DNA from: Orobanche coerulescens
Taxonomy: Eukaryota > Streptophyta > Magnoliopsida > Lamiales > Orobanchaceae
DNA: 64,000 nt
Direction: 5' to 3'
Assembly (NCBI GenBank): GCA_033398695.1
Contig: CM065815.1
Span: forward strand, 142,335,001 to 142,399,000
Shown: positions 44,415 through 55,788 of the stretch, one piece after another
Layout of the letters: each line of letters begins with the position of its first letter
Numbering within the stretch: the stretch's first letter is position 1
Made by a program: the position numbers and the translations under genes
Notes under the pieces: generated by a model
The model's database searches: none
The model's input: the letters and a program-made list of their open reading frames with translations, nothing else
Told to the model about the DNA's origin: nothing

Positions 44415-44613
44415 TGTTTTAGAGTAGTATGGATTAATAAGTGGAGTGTTAAAGTAATAATACTCAATGTGTGTCTAAGTTTGTTAGTTTACGGGCTTTC
44501 CTAGTTAGGGTAGAAATAGGCCTGCTTGTATGTATTTCTCCCTATTTAGAGGAACAATGGAATAATACACTGTTTTTGTCCTACTTTTTGTCTCAGTTAT
44601 TTTCCCTTCAACA
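44415..44613 (+). repeat. Copia element IV 5' LTR (about 199 bp)
   Basis: The right end CCCTTCAACA is fixed by the primer site that follows (CGTTATCAGCACG, 44614-44626). The left edge is uncertain: TGTTTTAGAGTAG at 44415 is the best TG start, but a palindrome AATGTTTGCT...AGCAAACATT at 44332-44357 could be another boundary. Confidence 0.5.
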
Positions 44614-44626
44614 CGTTATCAGCACG

Positions 44627-45978
44627 TAGTCCCCCAACTGAGCAAGAAAAAATCCCTCCCGATCTTTCTGAAAATTAAAAAAAAAAGGATTTTTTTGTTC
44701 AAAACCCTAGCCGCGGGAATCGCAGCCTTAAATCCAGCACCACCGCGGCAGTGTTTTCTCCCTTAGCAAAACTGGGCTGACAGACACCAAGGACTGAAAC
44801 CAAACCACCACCAACCCACCGTGCACCACCCACTGCCATCATACTCCCACCATCGTGACCGATCTGCAAACCAGATTCCGCCACATCCACTCCGGCTCGT
44901 AGAAACCCCTAGCCGTCTTCCCCGCGAGCAACCCATCGCTCGTCTGCTCAACTTCAGGCCGCGACCCCGACCCCCGAAACTCTAGTAGAACACAGATTAG
45001 AAGAACGGGAATCAACCCCGACACTTGATGCCTCTACTCCATCCGTTGGAATGTGAACCAGATCTGTTCGATCGGAATCAACCCGACGACTCAACCCCAC
45101 CATATCATCGTCTTCATCGTGCCTCCAACTGACTTGCTCGATTAGCAGACCCCCTACCCGGACCAGCCCACTCGCTACCCGTTGCAGTCCGGACCCCATC
45201 CCGCCGGTCCACCAACGCTTCAAATCGGCCCCACATCAATCAAAGTCAGATGGATTGAAAAGAAAGGGACGAAAGTTTCATTTTCTTAAATTGCAATTAG
45301 TTTTATTTTTTTACCTTTCGCTGAATATTTAAATTTACTAATATATTGCAAGGGATCAAGAGTATTCAATAAGGATCCAAATGATGATTGGACAAAGAAT
45401 GCAGATTCATCCAAACAAATTAACGGTGTGTCTTACGAAATAATCTTGTCTTTCTTGTAAGGTACACGATACGAACTCTATTATCTGCAATGTGTGATTT
45501 TACATGCATATATATTCCGAAATTTATTTATACTTAATTAAGCCAATTAAACCCATGTTGCATTAATAATTTTAATTAAATCAAAGTAAATTACTTAAAG
45601 AAACTTGAATTAAAGTAAATTCACGTTGAATTAATAATTACTTTACGGCATAAGAAACATACTTGACTGCATAATATCTGTATAGATATATTTCTAAGAT
45701 TGTATGTCTATATCTATAATATACATATACATTTGCATGCATATATAGATATTACATGCAATTAGACTTCATATTAGTAGATTTTAGAGGACTTATTTCT
45801 ACTGCCTATATTAAATAGAACCACGATAAAGTAATATCATTGGTAATCCTCAAAAGCATCGAAATTTGACCATATCTTAGTTCTAAAAAATAATACGCTC
45901 CCATTATTCAAAATTTTATCACGAAAAGCACTCATGGTAAACTGTGAAAACTCATTTTCTCTTTTCTTGTATCAAGAT
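44627..45978 (+). other. Copia IV untranslated leader
   Basis: Contains a CCACC-rich segment (44720-45240) that creates several overlapping minus-strand reading frames but no credible gene, then AT-rich DNA. An A-rich run lies at 44674-44690. Confidence 0.6.
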
Positions 45979-46980
45979 GGCTTATCCAACTCTTTCAGAA
46001 TTTGATATCTTGGACCCAAAAGAGCTTGAGTCCCAAAGATGGGTCTCCGACGTCGAGACCACATTTGTTGCTAAGGACTATAGTGCCACAATCTTTGATA
46101 CTGCAGGCAATGCACCGTATGACAAAATCAAAGTTAGTGCATTAATGTTCCTTAGGCGACATATCGACCCCATCTTAAGATGGGAATATCTGCAGTTGAA
46201 ATCCCCCAAAGTACTGTGGACGCCCTTAAGGGCCGATTTGGGAACATTCACAATATTTTGCTCCCAGAGTTGACCGTGCAGTGGAATGAAATCCGCTTGC
46301 TTAACTATAAACGGATCAACGATTTCAACAAAGATATGTTCCGTCTCAAGGCACGCCTAAATTTTTGTGGGAAGGACATCACGGAAGATGACATGATCCA
46401 GAAAACCCTTTTCACCTTCCCTACTTCTGCTCTTATACTAGCGAACCAGTATAGGCTGGAGTATGATAATAAACACATCACTACATTCAGTAAACTCATC
46501 AACCTACTGCAAGTTGCTGAGAGGCATAATGAAGTGCTAGTGAGCAATAATGTCAGGCCGGTTGGGACAAAGAAAAATCCTGAGGCCAATTATGTGAAAG
46601 GTGGAAAGAACCCCAAAGTACAGGGAACTGGTCATGGCAACCCCAAACCACAACGTGGAAAAGGGCATAGTGGGCGAGGACATGGGGGTTCTTCCAATGT
46701 AATGCAAAGATTTTGGTGCTCCCGGCTCTACTAGCCAAGGGAACCAAAAAGCACCTACCCATACTATCGCCTCTAAGGCTCGAGTTGGCAATGAACCATG
46801 CTATCATTGTGGAGATGTTGGACATGGTACAAGAACTGCCATGCAAGCAAGCAAGTCGCATCTCACTACAAGTAATATAGAGTCCAAAGAAAGGAGAACT
46901 CACTATATGGAAGAATATGATCTAGACAAGTCCCCCTATGTTAATTTCATAGTCACCAATCGTCGAATTGAGTCATACGA
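45979..46980 (+). pseudogene. gag: Copia IV gag
   Basis: Starts MAYPTLSEFDILDPKELESQ and RWVSDVETTFVAKDY, a gag type seen in plant copia elements. A frameshift near 46190 moves to IPQSTVDALKGRFGNI, LPELTVQWNEIRLLNYKRIN and TLFTFPTSALILANQY. A Gly/Lys-rich basic tail follows. After a second shift, CYHCGDVGHG (46800-46830) is half of a zinc knuckle. The last codons are IVTNRRIESYEPQSID to a stop near 47000. Two frameshifts, so no full product. Confidence 0.82.
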
Positions 46981-47000
46981 GCCACAGTCAATAGACTGAA

Positions 47001-48826
47001 TCTTAGTATTATGTTTACTTTCTCGTTTACATTTGGTATAGTTGCCTCAAGACGATTGTGTTGGTTTTTTCTTTTCAATAATGGCGTGATGCAACGTTGT
47101 TTCACGAACAAGATATTAATATTGCTTACGTTAGATTCTTAGCTTTATTTTGAAGTACTGAATATTGCTTGAATGCTTATGGTTCGAAATTTCTCTCTCT
47201 TCTAAGGAATGAATCGAGTAGAACTTGAATGTTCTTAGAATTAGGCTTCTATTCATTGAATTAGTCGCCTGCCAAACCTCGGTAACTACGATGATTGGGT
47301 CCTCCCAACTCATCAAACGGAGAGGTAATGCCCAATTCTTGATGCCTAAACGGCAGTATTCCAAGTTACCGATGCTCTGTATGCACCTAGAGCCCTTAGA
47401 ACCTTATTTAGCTTCAACAATATACGTAGCAATGGTTTCCAGATTGAAACCCACTGTGAGAATGGAATAGAGTTTCTTTTATTAATTCTAATGAATGTGG
47501 ACGTAAACACCTTTTAGAATAACTCATGAGTCAATCTATTAGACTGTACCTCACTACTATTAGGTTTCCAAAATCATATGTTGTCACTAACAATGTACTT
47601 TGGGATATAGACTCATATTGACTTTGGCACGATAGACTAGGTCATCCTGGTCGAAGTATAATGATCCATATACTAAAGAACTTGTACGAACATCATTACT
47701 TTTCGAGCGAAAATGTGGCAACAACTCAACATAAAGAACAATGTTGATGTTAATCATATTATGTCATCCAAAGAACCGGATGCATATCAAATGCGCACCA
47801 CTTATTTTTGCAAAGCCTACTCTTTAATCAATGTGGGAGCGAGACCTTCCTACGCTAAAGAAACAAAAGCAAGCATTCCATTCTTACGCTGAATATAAGG
47901 AGATATTTGTGGATCCATCCACCTAATATGTGGACCATTTATGTATTTATGGTTTTGATGGATTCTCCTACATGTTGGTCACATGTCGCTCTCATGTCCA
48001 CTCAAACTGCTCCAGAACTTCCAGGATAACTTATAAGGGCTCACCTCCCTTATCACATCTAAAGGACTCGATGATGTTGGAGAGTCCACATCAAAAAATA
48101 TTTGATGTTTATTGCATGATAGAGATCAATGAATAGTATCTCGTCCCATGTGCATATACAAATGATCTCACATAAACCACCGTCGAAAGAATATGTATGG
48201 TGATTATGTCATTGGTTATGCGCACCAATTTGCATATTTTGCCTGGAATTATGCAATATTGCACGCAACTTTACTTAAATCGTTCATTCTTGGACCCTCT
48301 GCTAACCAATTAGTTTATGCGTACCAGTTGGTAACTGGATAGCCTAATTTTTGTATTTTGGACCCAGATAGATTTGAGTGCCAATTGCGCATATTTGGCT
48401 ATGCATTATATGTGCTTTCTGCGCCCCACAACGCATTGGTCTTTAGAAACGATTAGGTATTCACGTTGGATAAGAATCTACAGACTTTTATCTGCTATTT
48501 AGAACCTTCACAGTGATCTCTTTACCACACGATTTGCGGATTGTCACTTTAATGAGACAACCTTCCCATCGTTAGGGGAGGAGAGAAAATGTAATTTCTC
48601 GGGGAACGACAAGAATTGCCATGGTGTCTCCCCACTTTGTCTCATTATGATCCTCGAACTTAACAATGTTACCGTGAAGCATAAAGAACACTCGATCTTC
48701 AGGATGTAGCAGATTCGATGCCTGATGCATTTACTGATATCGTTCAAGTGACAAGATCTCACATTACAGCTGCAAATGTGCCTATAAGGTTAGAAGTCCC
48801 CTGTAAGGGGCACATCACTAATGAAC
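47001..48826 (+). pseudogene. pol: Copia IV integrase remnant
   Basis: No open frame beyond 80 codons, but LWHDRLGHPGRSMMIH (47626-47675) is the pre-integrase zinc region. QLRIFGYALYVLSAP near 48380 and FTTRFADCHFNETTFPSLG near 48520 are the integrase-to-RT part of copia pol. QDVADSMPDAFTDIVQVTRS precedes the solo LTR insertion. The DDE core is too decayed to read. Confidence 0.7.
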
Positions 48827-49124
48827 TGTAACACCCCGAGATATTCGGAATAATTACAGCGCCGTAAACCTTTTAAGTAAGGATTTACAAGGCTAATTAG
48901 AAGAAATGTAAATATAATACAACAGTACCATAAAAGTTCAAAATACAAAACCGGTTTCAACTGATCAATTGAGTTCATTAATACAACCATCTCAAAATAT
49001 TATTAAAACACACGTACTCGAGTACTGGAAATAATTCAAAAGACAAATCACAATAACAATAAACATCACTGAGCACCTTCGTCGTCACGTCGGTACTGTG
49101 GCTGTTTTCCCGCTCCTTGGTTAC

Positions 49125-49652
49125 CTGAACATCAAAACAAATGTCCACCCCCGAAGGGGTTAGCAAAACGATGCTAGTACAAGTATCATATTAAACAAAT
49201 CGAATATGCAACAACAATGCATAACAAAATACACAACACAGACTTCCGCTATCGGAATCCAACAATGCGAATCCACAAGATTCCATTAACACAGTATGGG
49301 TATTCCAATGATCCAGTGCCCTCAGCATAGATCCCAAGATGATCCCGTCGGACCAACACGAGGTGGAAAAACCGGTCCAATGATCCAGCGCCCTCAGCAT
49401 AGATCCCAAGATGATCCCGTCGGACCAACACGAGGTGGACATCCGATCCAGCGCCCTCATCATAGATCGCACAACATACACAAACACAACTCATGCATAC
49501 ATATATGCAAAATCGCTATGTCCATTAACATGAACATATAAACACTCGATAACGAATATCATACAATTCAACAAAATAAATCCCATGATCAACAACATGA
49601 ATAAACCACATGCATGCTCAAAATACCAACATTAACAAATTACGATACTTGC
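49125..49652 (-). other. Candidate leader intron in LTR G (GC donor)
   Basis: 528 nt on the minus strand: ATAAG|GCAAGTATCG, a doubled block with TCCGACGGGATCATC (49443-49340), TTGCTAACCCC fused to a C/G hairpin, then TTTGTTTTGATGTTCAG|GTAACC. This is the cleanest example in the window. Confidence 0.45.
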
Positions 49653-50617
49653 CTTATAATGGCGGTAAGGGTTGTTACTACGAAGAAGAAATCTTCAACC
49701 AGCTCGAAGAACTCTCACTCGACCAATCCACCAAAACCCGAACCTTCAACGAATAATAACACCGGTATAACTAACGGTTCCGGATAATCGGTTTAATCAT
49801 CAAGAACATCAAAAAGAGCTTGATATACTCAAACATAAGAGCTTACTACGCTGCCCTATATCAATTCGGATGTGAATCAACATTAGGATACTAACCCGAC
49901 AAAAACACGTAGTATCCTACCTAAGATCAATGTATCCTAAGGTCGGATTCTTCAATACATCACAGGGTAATTCTTCTTACAATGATTCTAATCATGTTCT
50001 TCATTTACCCAAACCAAACAATATATCGAAATTACTCCGTAGAACACCGCAAGACTTGATTACTAGGTTCACTTGATACATCATCTTCATCTTCATGAAA
50101 ATATCCTAAGTTCAATCCATTCAATATCCCAGAACGTATAATTCCATTATGTAATACATAAGAACTTGATAATCTCCATAAACTGGCCATAATCAGTTTT
50201 GTAGCTTCATGATTGTGCTTAGGAGTTCAAACACTAAAAGGTTCAATGTTCTATATGATGAAGAAGTACCGAAACATCGAAAATATCCTTCTAACAACAT
50301 GATGTTTGACCACGCACGAATTTAACTGACTAAATCTCAAAACATGTTCAAAACATCCTTAAGAATACTACTCCAGTTGGTGAAGAATCACCTACCTCAA
50401 AATAGTGAAGAACAAGGAGGAACTTGAAGAAATTCAACACCGAGAGCTTGAACACCAATCTTCAATGGTCTAAAATCTTCAAACTCGAGCTAGGATGATG
50501 ATATGAGAGGTTTAAGATGGAGAGAGTGACTCTCTAAGTCTCAGAAATCGAGTTTGGGAAGTGATGAAATCTGAAAAATGAAAAAGGATGTTATTCTATA
50601 TATAGAAAATGGTTATT

Positions 50618-51035
50618 AGCGCGCGCTACGGCCATATCCATAGTGTGCGCTAACGGACCTGCAGTCTACTGTTTCTGCCTGGTCTCGACTTAGTGTACGC
50701 TAACATCCCTTTACGTGCGCTAAGTTCATAAATTAGCGTACGCTACCTATTATATAGCATGCGCTATCGGCCATACGAAGCTTACTGACCTCACTGTACT
50801 CAACATTTAGCATGCGCTATCCTTATACCAGTAGCTTGCACTCAACAGCGTTGACTCGGATTTTCCAAAAGCTGTCCAAGTTCATCCCGACATGTCCCGA
50901 CCAAGATCCGCGGCTGATCTCACCTACCACCCTGTCTTAATCAAGTTGACTACGTATAGCGCACGCTAAGGTTCATGCACAGCGTGCGCTACGAATCCAA
51001 ATTAGCGTACGCTACGCCTAGTCATTAGCGTGCGC
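50618..51035. repeat. U3 array in LTR G (TAGCGTGCGCTA motifs)
   Basis: About twelve copies: TTAGCGCGCGCTA, TAGCATGCGCTAT, TTAGCGTACGCTA and TAGCGCACGCTAA among them, ending close to the TATA box. Same core as the array at 3616-3992. Confidence 0.85.
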
Positions 51036-51264
51036 TACGAGTGTAAAAATTACAATTTGTACACAATCATGAAATCATACGCTCAACAACACCGGATCAC
51101 GAAATACGCTGGATAATACTCAGATCAAATACAACACATACAATGTCACAGTGTTCAAAAACACAATAGAATCTCGGGTATTACATGAACCGGGTGATGC
51201 AACTGCACCCGGTGGAGGTGTGGTTGAGGCCGTGGCTCCCTGCGAAGGAAGGGGTGGAAACCTC

Positions 51265-53557
51265 TGTAACACTCCCAATATATTCAGGGTATATTACAGC
51301 GCCGTGGACCCCTACATGGGATCCACCAGGCTAAATAAACAATACCCCTCGTCTAACCATCTCGGTTAGCGAGAAGCACACAACACCACGACAATAACTA
51401 AAGGAAATCACTCGGTACAACTGGTAAACAGGACATCACCCAAATCCACAAATACGATTTAACATACAAAACATGTCCCAAATCAAAAGTGCCTAAGTAC
51501 TCGCGAGTACTATCTATAAGTTCACAAGTTTGGAAAACAAACACATCAAAATGAACAATGGAATATAAAGGGACTCCATTGCACACGTCAACATCCCCGA
51601 CCAGCATCCTCGTACTGATCCAGTGCCCGCTCGACCGACTGAACACCACCTGAAATTCATAACAAGAATTTTCCCAAAATGGGTCCCCAAAGGGGTTAGC
51701 AATTACGCTAGTACAAGTAATCAAGGAAAACCATTCGCTTACACATTTCATAGTACATGCATCAAATCATTTCAAAATCAAAAACTAGATGTGTCTTTTC
51801 CCGGAAAACAAACAGTCAAATCAATTTGCCTATGACCGGGGCGAAACCACTGGTCCCATTCGAGGCCTCTAATGACCCTCCTGAACTGGCCATAATCATA
51901 AAAACAAATCACGCACAGGTATCGCCTAGGACCGGGGCAAAACCATTGATTCCATTCGAGGCCTCTAAGGACCCTCCCGAACTGGCTAGCGAACAAGCTC
52001 GTGAATCTGGAGTGAAGTCACGGATTCCCCCGGGGCCCCGTCGGACCCTCCCGGAGTGAGCAAAACATACATATTATACATCACCATTTCATGTTAAGCA
52101 TAAAGGTTTCCAAGAATACTTGCCTTGAGTAATTAACGACGAAACGGAACGAAGAAACAACCACGATCGCTAGGAACCGCCGAACCCGAACCTAACGATT
52201 CGAAGAATATAATCACAACTATTTCTAAATGATTACGAAAATGGAATACACCCGGACACTCACCTACGAAACATGAAAATTCGTACAAAAACATCAACGA
52301 GGGCGGATCGCAACCGAACCCTCTCGATTTCACAAATACCATGAAATTTACCATGAACTCGTAGGGAAAACAAGAATACCAACAAGATTAATCATATACA
52401 TCATGGATTAATCAACAATATGGGACGAATCGGACAAAAACTCGAAAACCCCCAAATTTCCCAAAAATAGAGTTCTAGGAGATTACCTTAGATTAAAGGC
52501 GAAGAACACGAGTAGATATTGTTAATATACACCAAGAACTCAAGAAAGATGATGACTTGGAGTTGCAAGACTTCGAATCGCCCGGAGATTGCCCAAGGAT
52601 CGCTCAAACGCAGAGGAGGAAAGGAAATGGGAAAAAGTGACAGGAGTTGACCTGCTCTGGCCCTTATATACTGGGTCTAATTAGTGCACACTACTCTCAT
52701 GGTTAGCACGCGCTAATGGGGACGTCCAGTAGTCCAGTAGCTCTTGTCCTAAGATGTTAGCGCACACTACAACTAGCGTTAGCGTGCGCTAAAAAATAGT
52801 ATCAACGTGCGCTACCTGTACATTTCTGTCCGGAGTTCAGAACCTCAAAAACCTACTGCCCTTACTGGAGTACCAGATTAGCGCGCGCTGCCAACCTATC
52901 TAGCGCGCGCTAAGAACGGTCTTAGCGTGCACTATCGGGCTACAACAGATAACTGGAAGGTCTCTGGAATGTCCCGTTAGCAAGCGCTAAGGGGATCCTT
53001 AGCGTGCGTTAACGAGTGCAAACAGCAGAACAGACAACCCTCAAAGTTGAAAAACGACGAATTCTCCCCCGGATGAAAACAACGTGCACCCGACACCAAA
53101 CAACGGACCAAAGAGGACACACGAACAAAAAGTTCGAGTCAGAACTAAAATGCTAAAAGAAAACACGATTCCGACTACCCAAAGGTTCGAAAAACGACAA
53201 CATTAGTAATCGCCCCATAACTTTGGGAAATTGCAAAACGGCCCAAAACATCCGAAATACACGATACATGATCGAAACAACAAACGAAAGCTCACAACAT
53301 GCATAATAACATGAGATGGATCTGCTGCAACCCCGAAACGGTGGTTCCGAACAACGATTACGAGAATCGAACGAAATAGCGACGAAATGATATTAAACAC
53401 AGAATTGAGTAGAACAAGTCCGAAACAAACTCGGATGACAAGAAGTCCAGTATTAAATATTCTCAAAATATCAATATGGTTATAAGCGAGTCACTAAAAA
53501 TGAAAAAATACACCAAAAATGAAAATACCGGAAAAGAAAAAAAATGCGGATATTACA
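51265..53557 (-). repeat. Element B 3' LTR (2293 bp)
   Basis: TGTAACACTCCC to GCGGATATTACA. Minus strand: U3 array (53015-52683) of TTAGCGTGCGCTAA motifs, TATATAAG near 52671-52663, donor AAG|GCAAGTATT at 52123, ACTAGCG and TTGCTAACCCC with CCCC-TTT-GGGG hairpin (51698-51682), acceptor ATGAATTTCAG ending at 51650, terminal hairpin GTGGACC...GGATCCAC (51331-51301). Confidence 0.88.
52683..53015. repeat. U3 array in LTR B (TTAGCGTGCGCTAA motifs)
   Basis: About ten copies of the TAGCG-NN-CGCTA inverted motif with single-base variants, irregular spacing, directly upstream of the minus-strand TATA box. Confidence 0.83.
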
Positions 53558-53578
53558 TTTTACCCCTCTAAAAATAAG
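53558..53578 (-). other. Element B polypurine tract
   Basis: The minus strand reads CTTATTTTTAGAGGGGTAAAA before the LTR, with a GTTTCGGGACGAAAC block upstream. Confidence 0.82.
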
Positions 53579-54372
53579 TTTCGTCCCGAAACATAAGAAA
53601 CAAATAACTCGGGGTACCTAGCACGCATGATATCCTCGGTTTCCCAAGTTGCCTCCTCGACACCATGTCTCGACTACTGCACCTTGACCAAAGGAATGGT
53701 CTTATGCTTAGTGTGCTACGACTGCCCATCCGTCTGAGGATGAAAAGAAGTACTCAGACGCAAATGAGTACCCAATGCCTTATGTACCGCCTGCCAAAAA
53801 TGCGATACAAAATGGCCATCACGATCCGAAACAATAAACTTTGGAGTACCGTGAAGCCTCACAATCTGCGCAATAAACACACGAGCCAACTTTTCCGGAC
53901 CCCAAGTATCCTTGATGCCCAGAAAATGTGCCGAATTGGTCAGACGATCCACAATCAGCCAAACGATATTCGTACCAGACTTCGATCTCGGCAAGATCGT
54001 GATTAAATTCATCAAAATATATTCCCATTTCTATTCCGGAATGGGAAGCGATTGCAATAACCCGGCTGGTCGCTGATGCTCGATTTTGACCTGCTGACAA
54101 GTCAAACATATTGCTACAAACTGTGCGACCTCCTCTTTCATGCCGTTCCACCAAAAATTCCTCCTTAGGTCCTTGTACATCTTACTCGAACCAGGATGAA
54201 CCGAGTAAGGCGTAGCATGGGCCTCACGCAAAATACTCTGCCACAATTCCAAGTCGTTTGGTACACAAAGGCAACTTTGGAATCTCAACACACCATCTTC
54301 GTGAATCACGAACCCAAGAGACTTCCCCTTAAGAACATTCTCTCGGATTTGCGAAATCATAGGATCCTCCAA
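53579..54372 (-). pseudogene. pol: Element B integrase with C-terminal deletion
   Basis: Minus strand. Zinc-binding domain: REAHATPYSVHPGSSKMYKD and ICLTCQQVK (54372-54031). The catalytic core continues in a second frame (54015-53716): WLIVDRLTNSAHFLGIK, RLHGTPKFIVSDRDGHF and STSFHPQTDGQS. Directly after this the text jumps to the end of the chromodomain (about 53720-53600). Element C has about 500 bp more at this point, so the integrase C-terminal domain is deleted here. Confidence 0.85.
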
Positions 54373-55120
54373 CTACTCCAGTTTAATTTCATCGATTAGC
54401 GATGACGAAATTTCTAAAGCACAAAGTTACCCGGCAGCTCCTGGCAACAAAATCTCAACACTCAACTTGATCAAATCACGCTGAAGCTCAGACTGAGACA
54501 TAAGTATCTCAAGCGTTCACAACGTAACCGGATTCCGACTCAAGGCATCCGCCACGACGTTCGCCTTGCCCGGATGATAAATGATCTCGAGGTCATAATC
54601 CTTAATCAATTCCAACCACCTCCTCTGCCTCATATTCAACTCCCGCTGAGTGAATTTGTACTTCAGACTTGTATGATCGGTAAAATCTTACATGCAGAGC
54701 TAAATAGATAATAACGCCAAATCTTGAGCGCAAAAACAACTGCCGCTAGCTCCAAATAATGAGTAGGGTAGTTGAGCTCATACGGCCTCAACTGTCTCGA
54801 TGCAAACGCAATAGTCTTGTTGTGCTGCATCAACACGCACCCAAGACCCTGACCCGAAGCATCGCTATAAACAGCAAAACCCTCATTGCCACACGACAAC
54901 TCCAAAATTGGGCTGAAGTCAAACGCCTCTTTAGTTCCTCAAAACTCGACTGCCTTTCGTCATTCCAAACGAACTTCTCAGACTTCTGAAGCAACTGCGT
55001 AAGTTGCCGAGCCAGTTTCGAGAACCCCTAGACGAACCTACGATAGTAGCTAGCCAAACCCAAGAAACTATGGACCTCCTTCACATTCTTAGGCGGTGCC
55101 CAATCCAGCACTGCCTCGAT
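54373..55120 (-). pseudogene. pol: Element B RNase H
   Basis: [52 protein letters not shown] on the minus strand (54905-54663), then a broken YTDHKSLKY region, with decayed text to both sides. DAS is the first catalytic Asp. A frameshift at the YTDH motif disrupts the second. Confidence 0.82.
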
Positions 55121-55123
55121 CTT

Positions 55124-55782
55124 CTATGGATCCACGCGGACCCCCTCAGCTATATTCACGTGACCTAGAAACATCACTTCCTTCAGCCAGAACTCACATT
55201 TTGAGAACTTCGCATAGAGTCGCTCGGCCCTCAAAATGTCTAGTACCACACGCAGATGATGCGCATGCTCCTCCTCATTTTTCGAATAGATAAGGATATC
55301 GTCAATGAAGACGATGATACACTTATCCAAATACTCGATGAAAACCTTGTTCATCAACTGCATGAACACTGCCGGCACGTTAGTTAGCTCGAAGGGTATA
55401 ACCACAAACTCATAATGTCTGTATCTCGTCCGAAAAGCTGTATCGGACTCCTTCATCCGAAGCTGATAGTACCCCGATCTCAAGTCGATCTTCGAGAATA
55501 CCGCAGCTCCCTGCAACTGATCAAACAAGTCATCATGGTTACTTTGTTTAGCTCGCGATAGTCGATACATAAACACAGTGAACCATCCTTCTTCCGCACA
55601 AACAAGATCGGTGCGCCCCAAGGCGAAGCGCTCTGTCGAATATACCCCGACTCAAGAAGCTCACTCAATTGCTTCTTCAACTCAGCCATCTCTAAAGGTG
55701 CCATACGATACGGTGCCTTCAAAATTGGAGCCGCACTCAACCCTAACTCGATAGCAAACTCAACCTCATGGTCCGGTGGCAA
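55124..55782 (-). pseudogene. pol: Element B reverse transcriptase
   Basis: Frame one (55782-55480): [48 protein letters not shown]. Frame two (55621-55124): [68 protein letters not shown]. Catalytic Asp residues in KIDLRSG and FIDD are present. A small deletion after NKVT causes the frame change, and PFGLTNAP reads PFELTNVP. Confidence 0.88.
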
Positions 55783-55788
55783 CGCCGG

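Larger units (their letters stand above)
48827..51185 (-). repeat. Solo chromovirus LTR G (2359 bp)
   Basis: Plus-strand edges TGTAACACCCCG and TCGGGTATTACA, with the perfect duplication TGAAC (48822-48826, 51186-51190). On the minus strand: U3 array of TAGCGTGCGCTA motifs (51035-50618), TATA CTATATATAG near 50605-50597, donor AAG|GCAAGTATC at 49652, ACTAGC and TTGCTAACCCC, hairpin ACCCC-TTC-GGGGGT (49160-49147), acceptor TTTTGATGTTCAG ending at 49125, terminal hairpin 48893-48861. It interrupts copia IV and is younger. Confidence 0.93.
44415..51264 (+). mobile_element. Copia element IV, decayed and split
   Basis: 5' LTR, primer site, leader, gag (45979-46734), integrase remnants (47600-48826), then a solo chromovirus LTR (48827-51185) flanked by the duplication TGAAC, then 79 bp more of copia interior (51186-51264) before chromovirus B begins. 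RT and 3' LTR are not in the window. Gag type and primer site differ from copia I. Confidence 0.78.
51265..55788 (-). mobile_element. Element B: chromovirus, 3' half, interrupted by element C
   Basis: Minus-strand element with its 3' LTR at 51265-53557, polypurine tract, then integrase, RNase H and RT up to 55788, where the LTR of element C begins. The rest presumably lies beyond the window. It inserted into copia IV (left flank ACCTC). The integrase C-terminus and most of the chromodomain are deleted. Confidence 0.85.

Noticed and set aside
44699..45223. Overlapping minus-strand open frames rich in Gly, Trp and Val
   Set aside because: They come from the CCACC-rich leader of copia IV in several frames at once. 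No domain, and wrong strand for the element.
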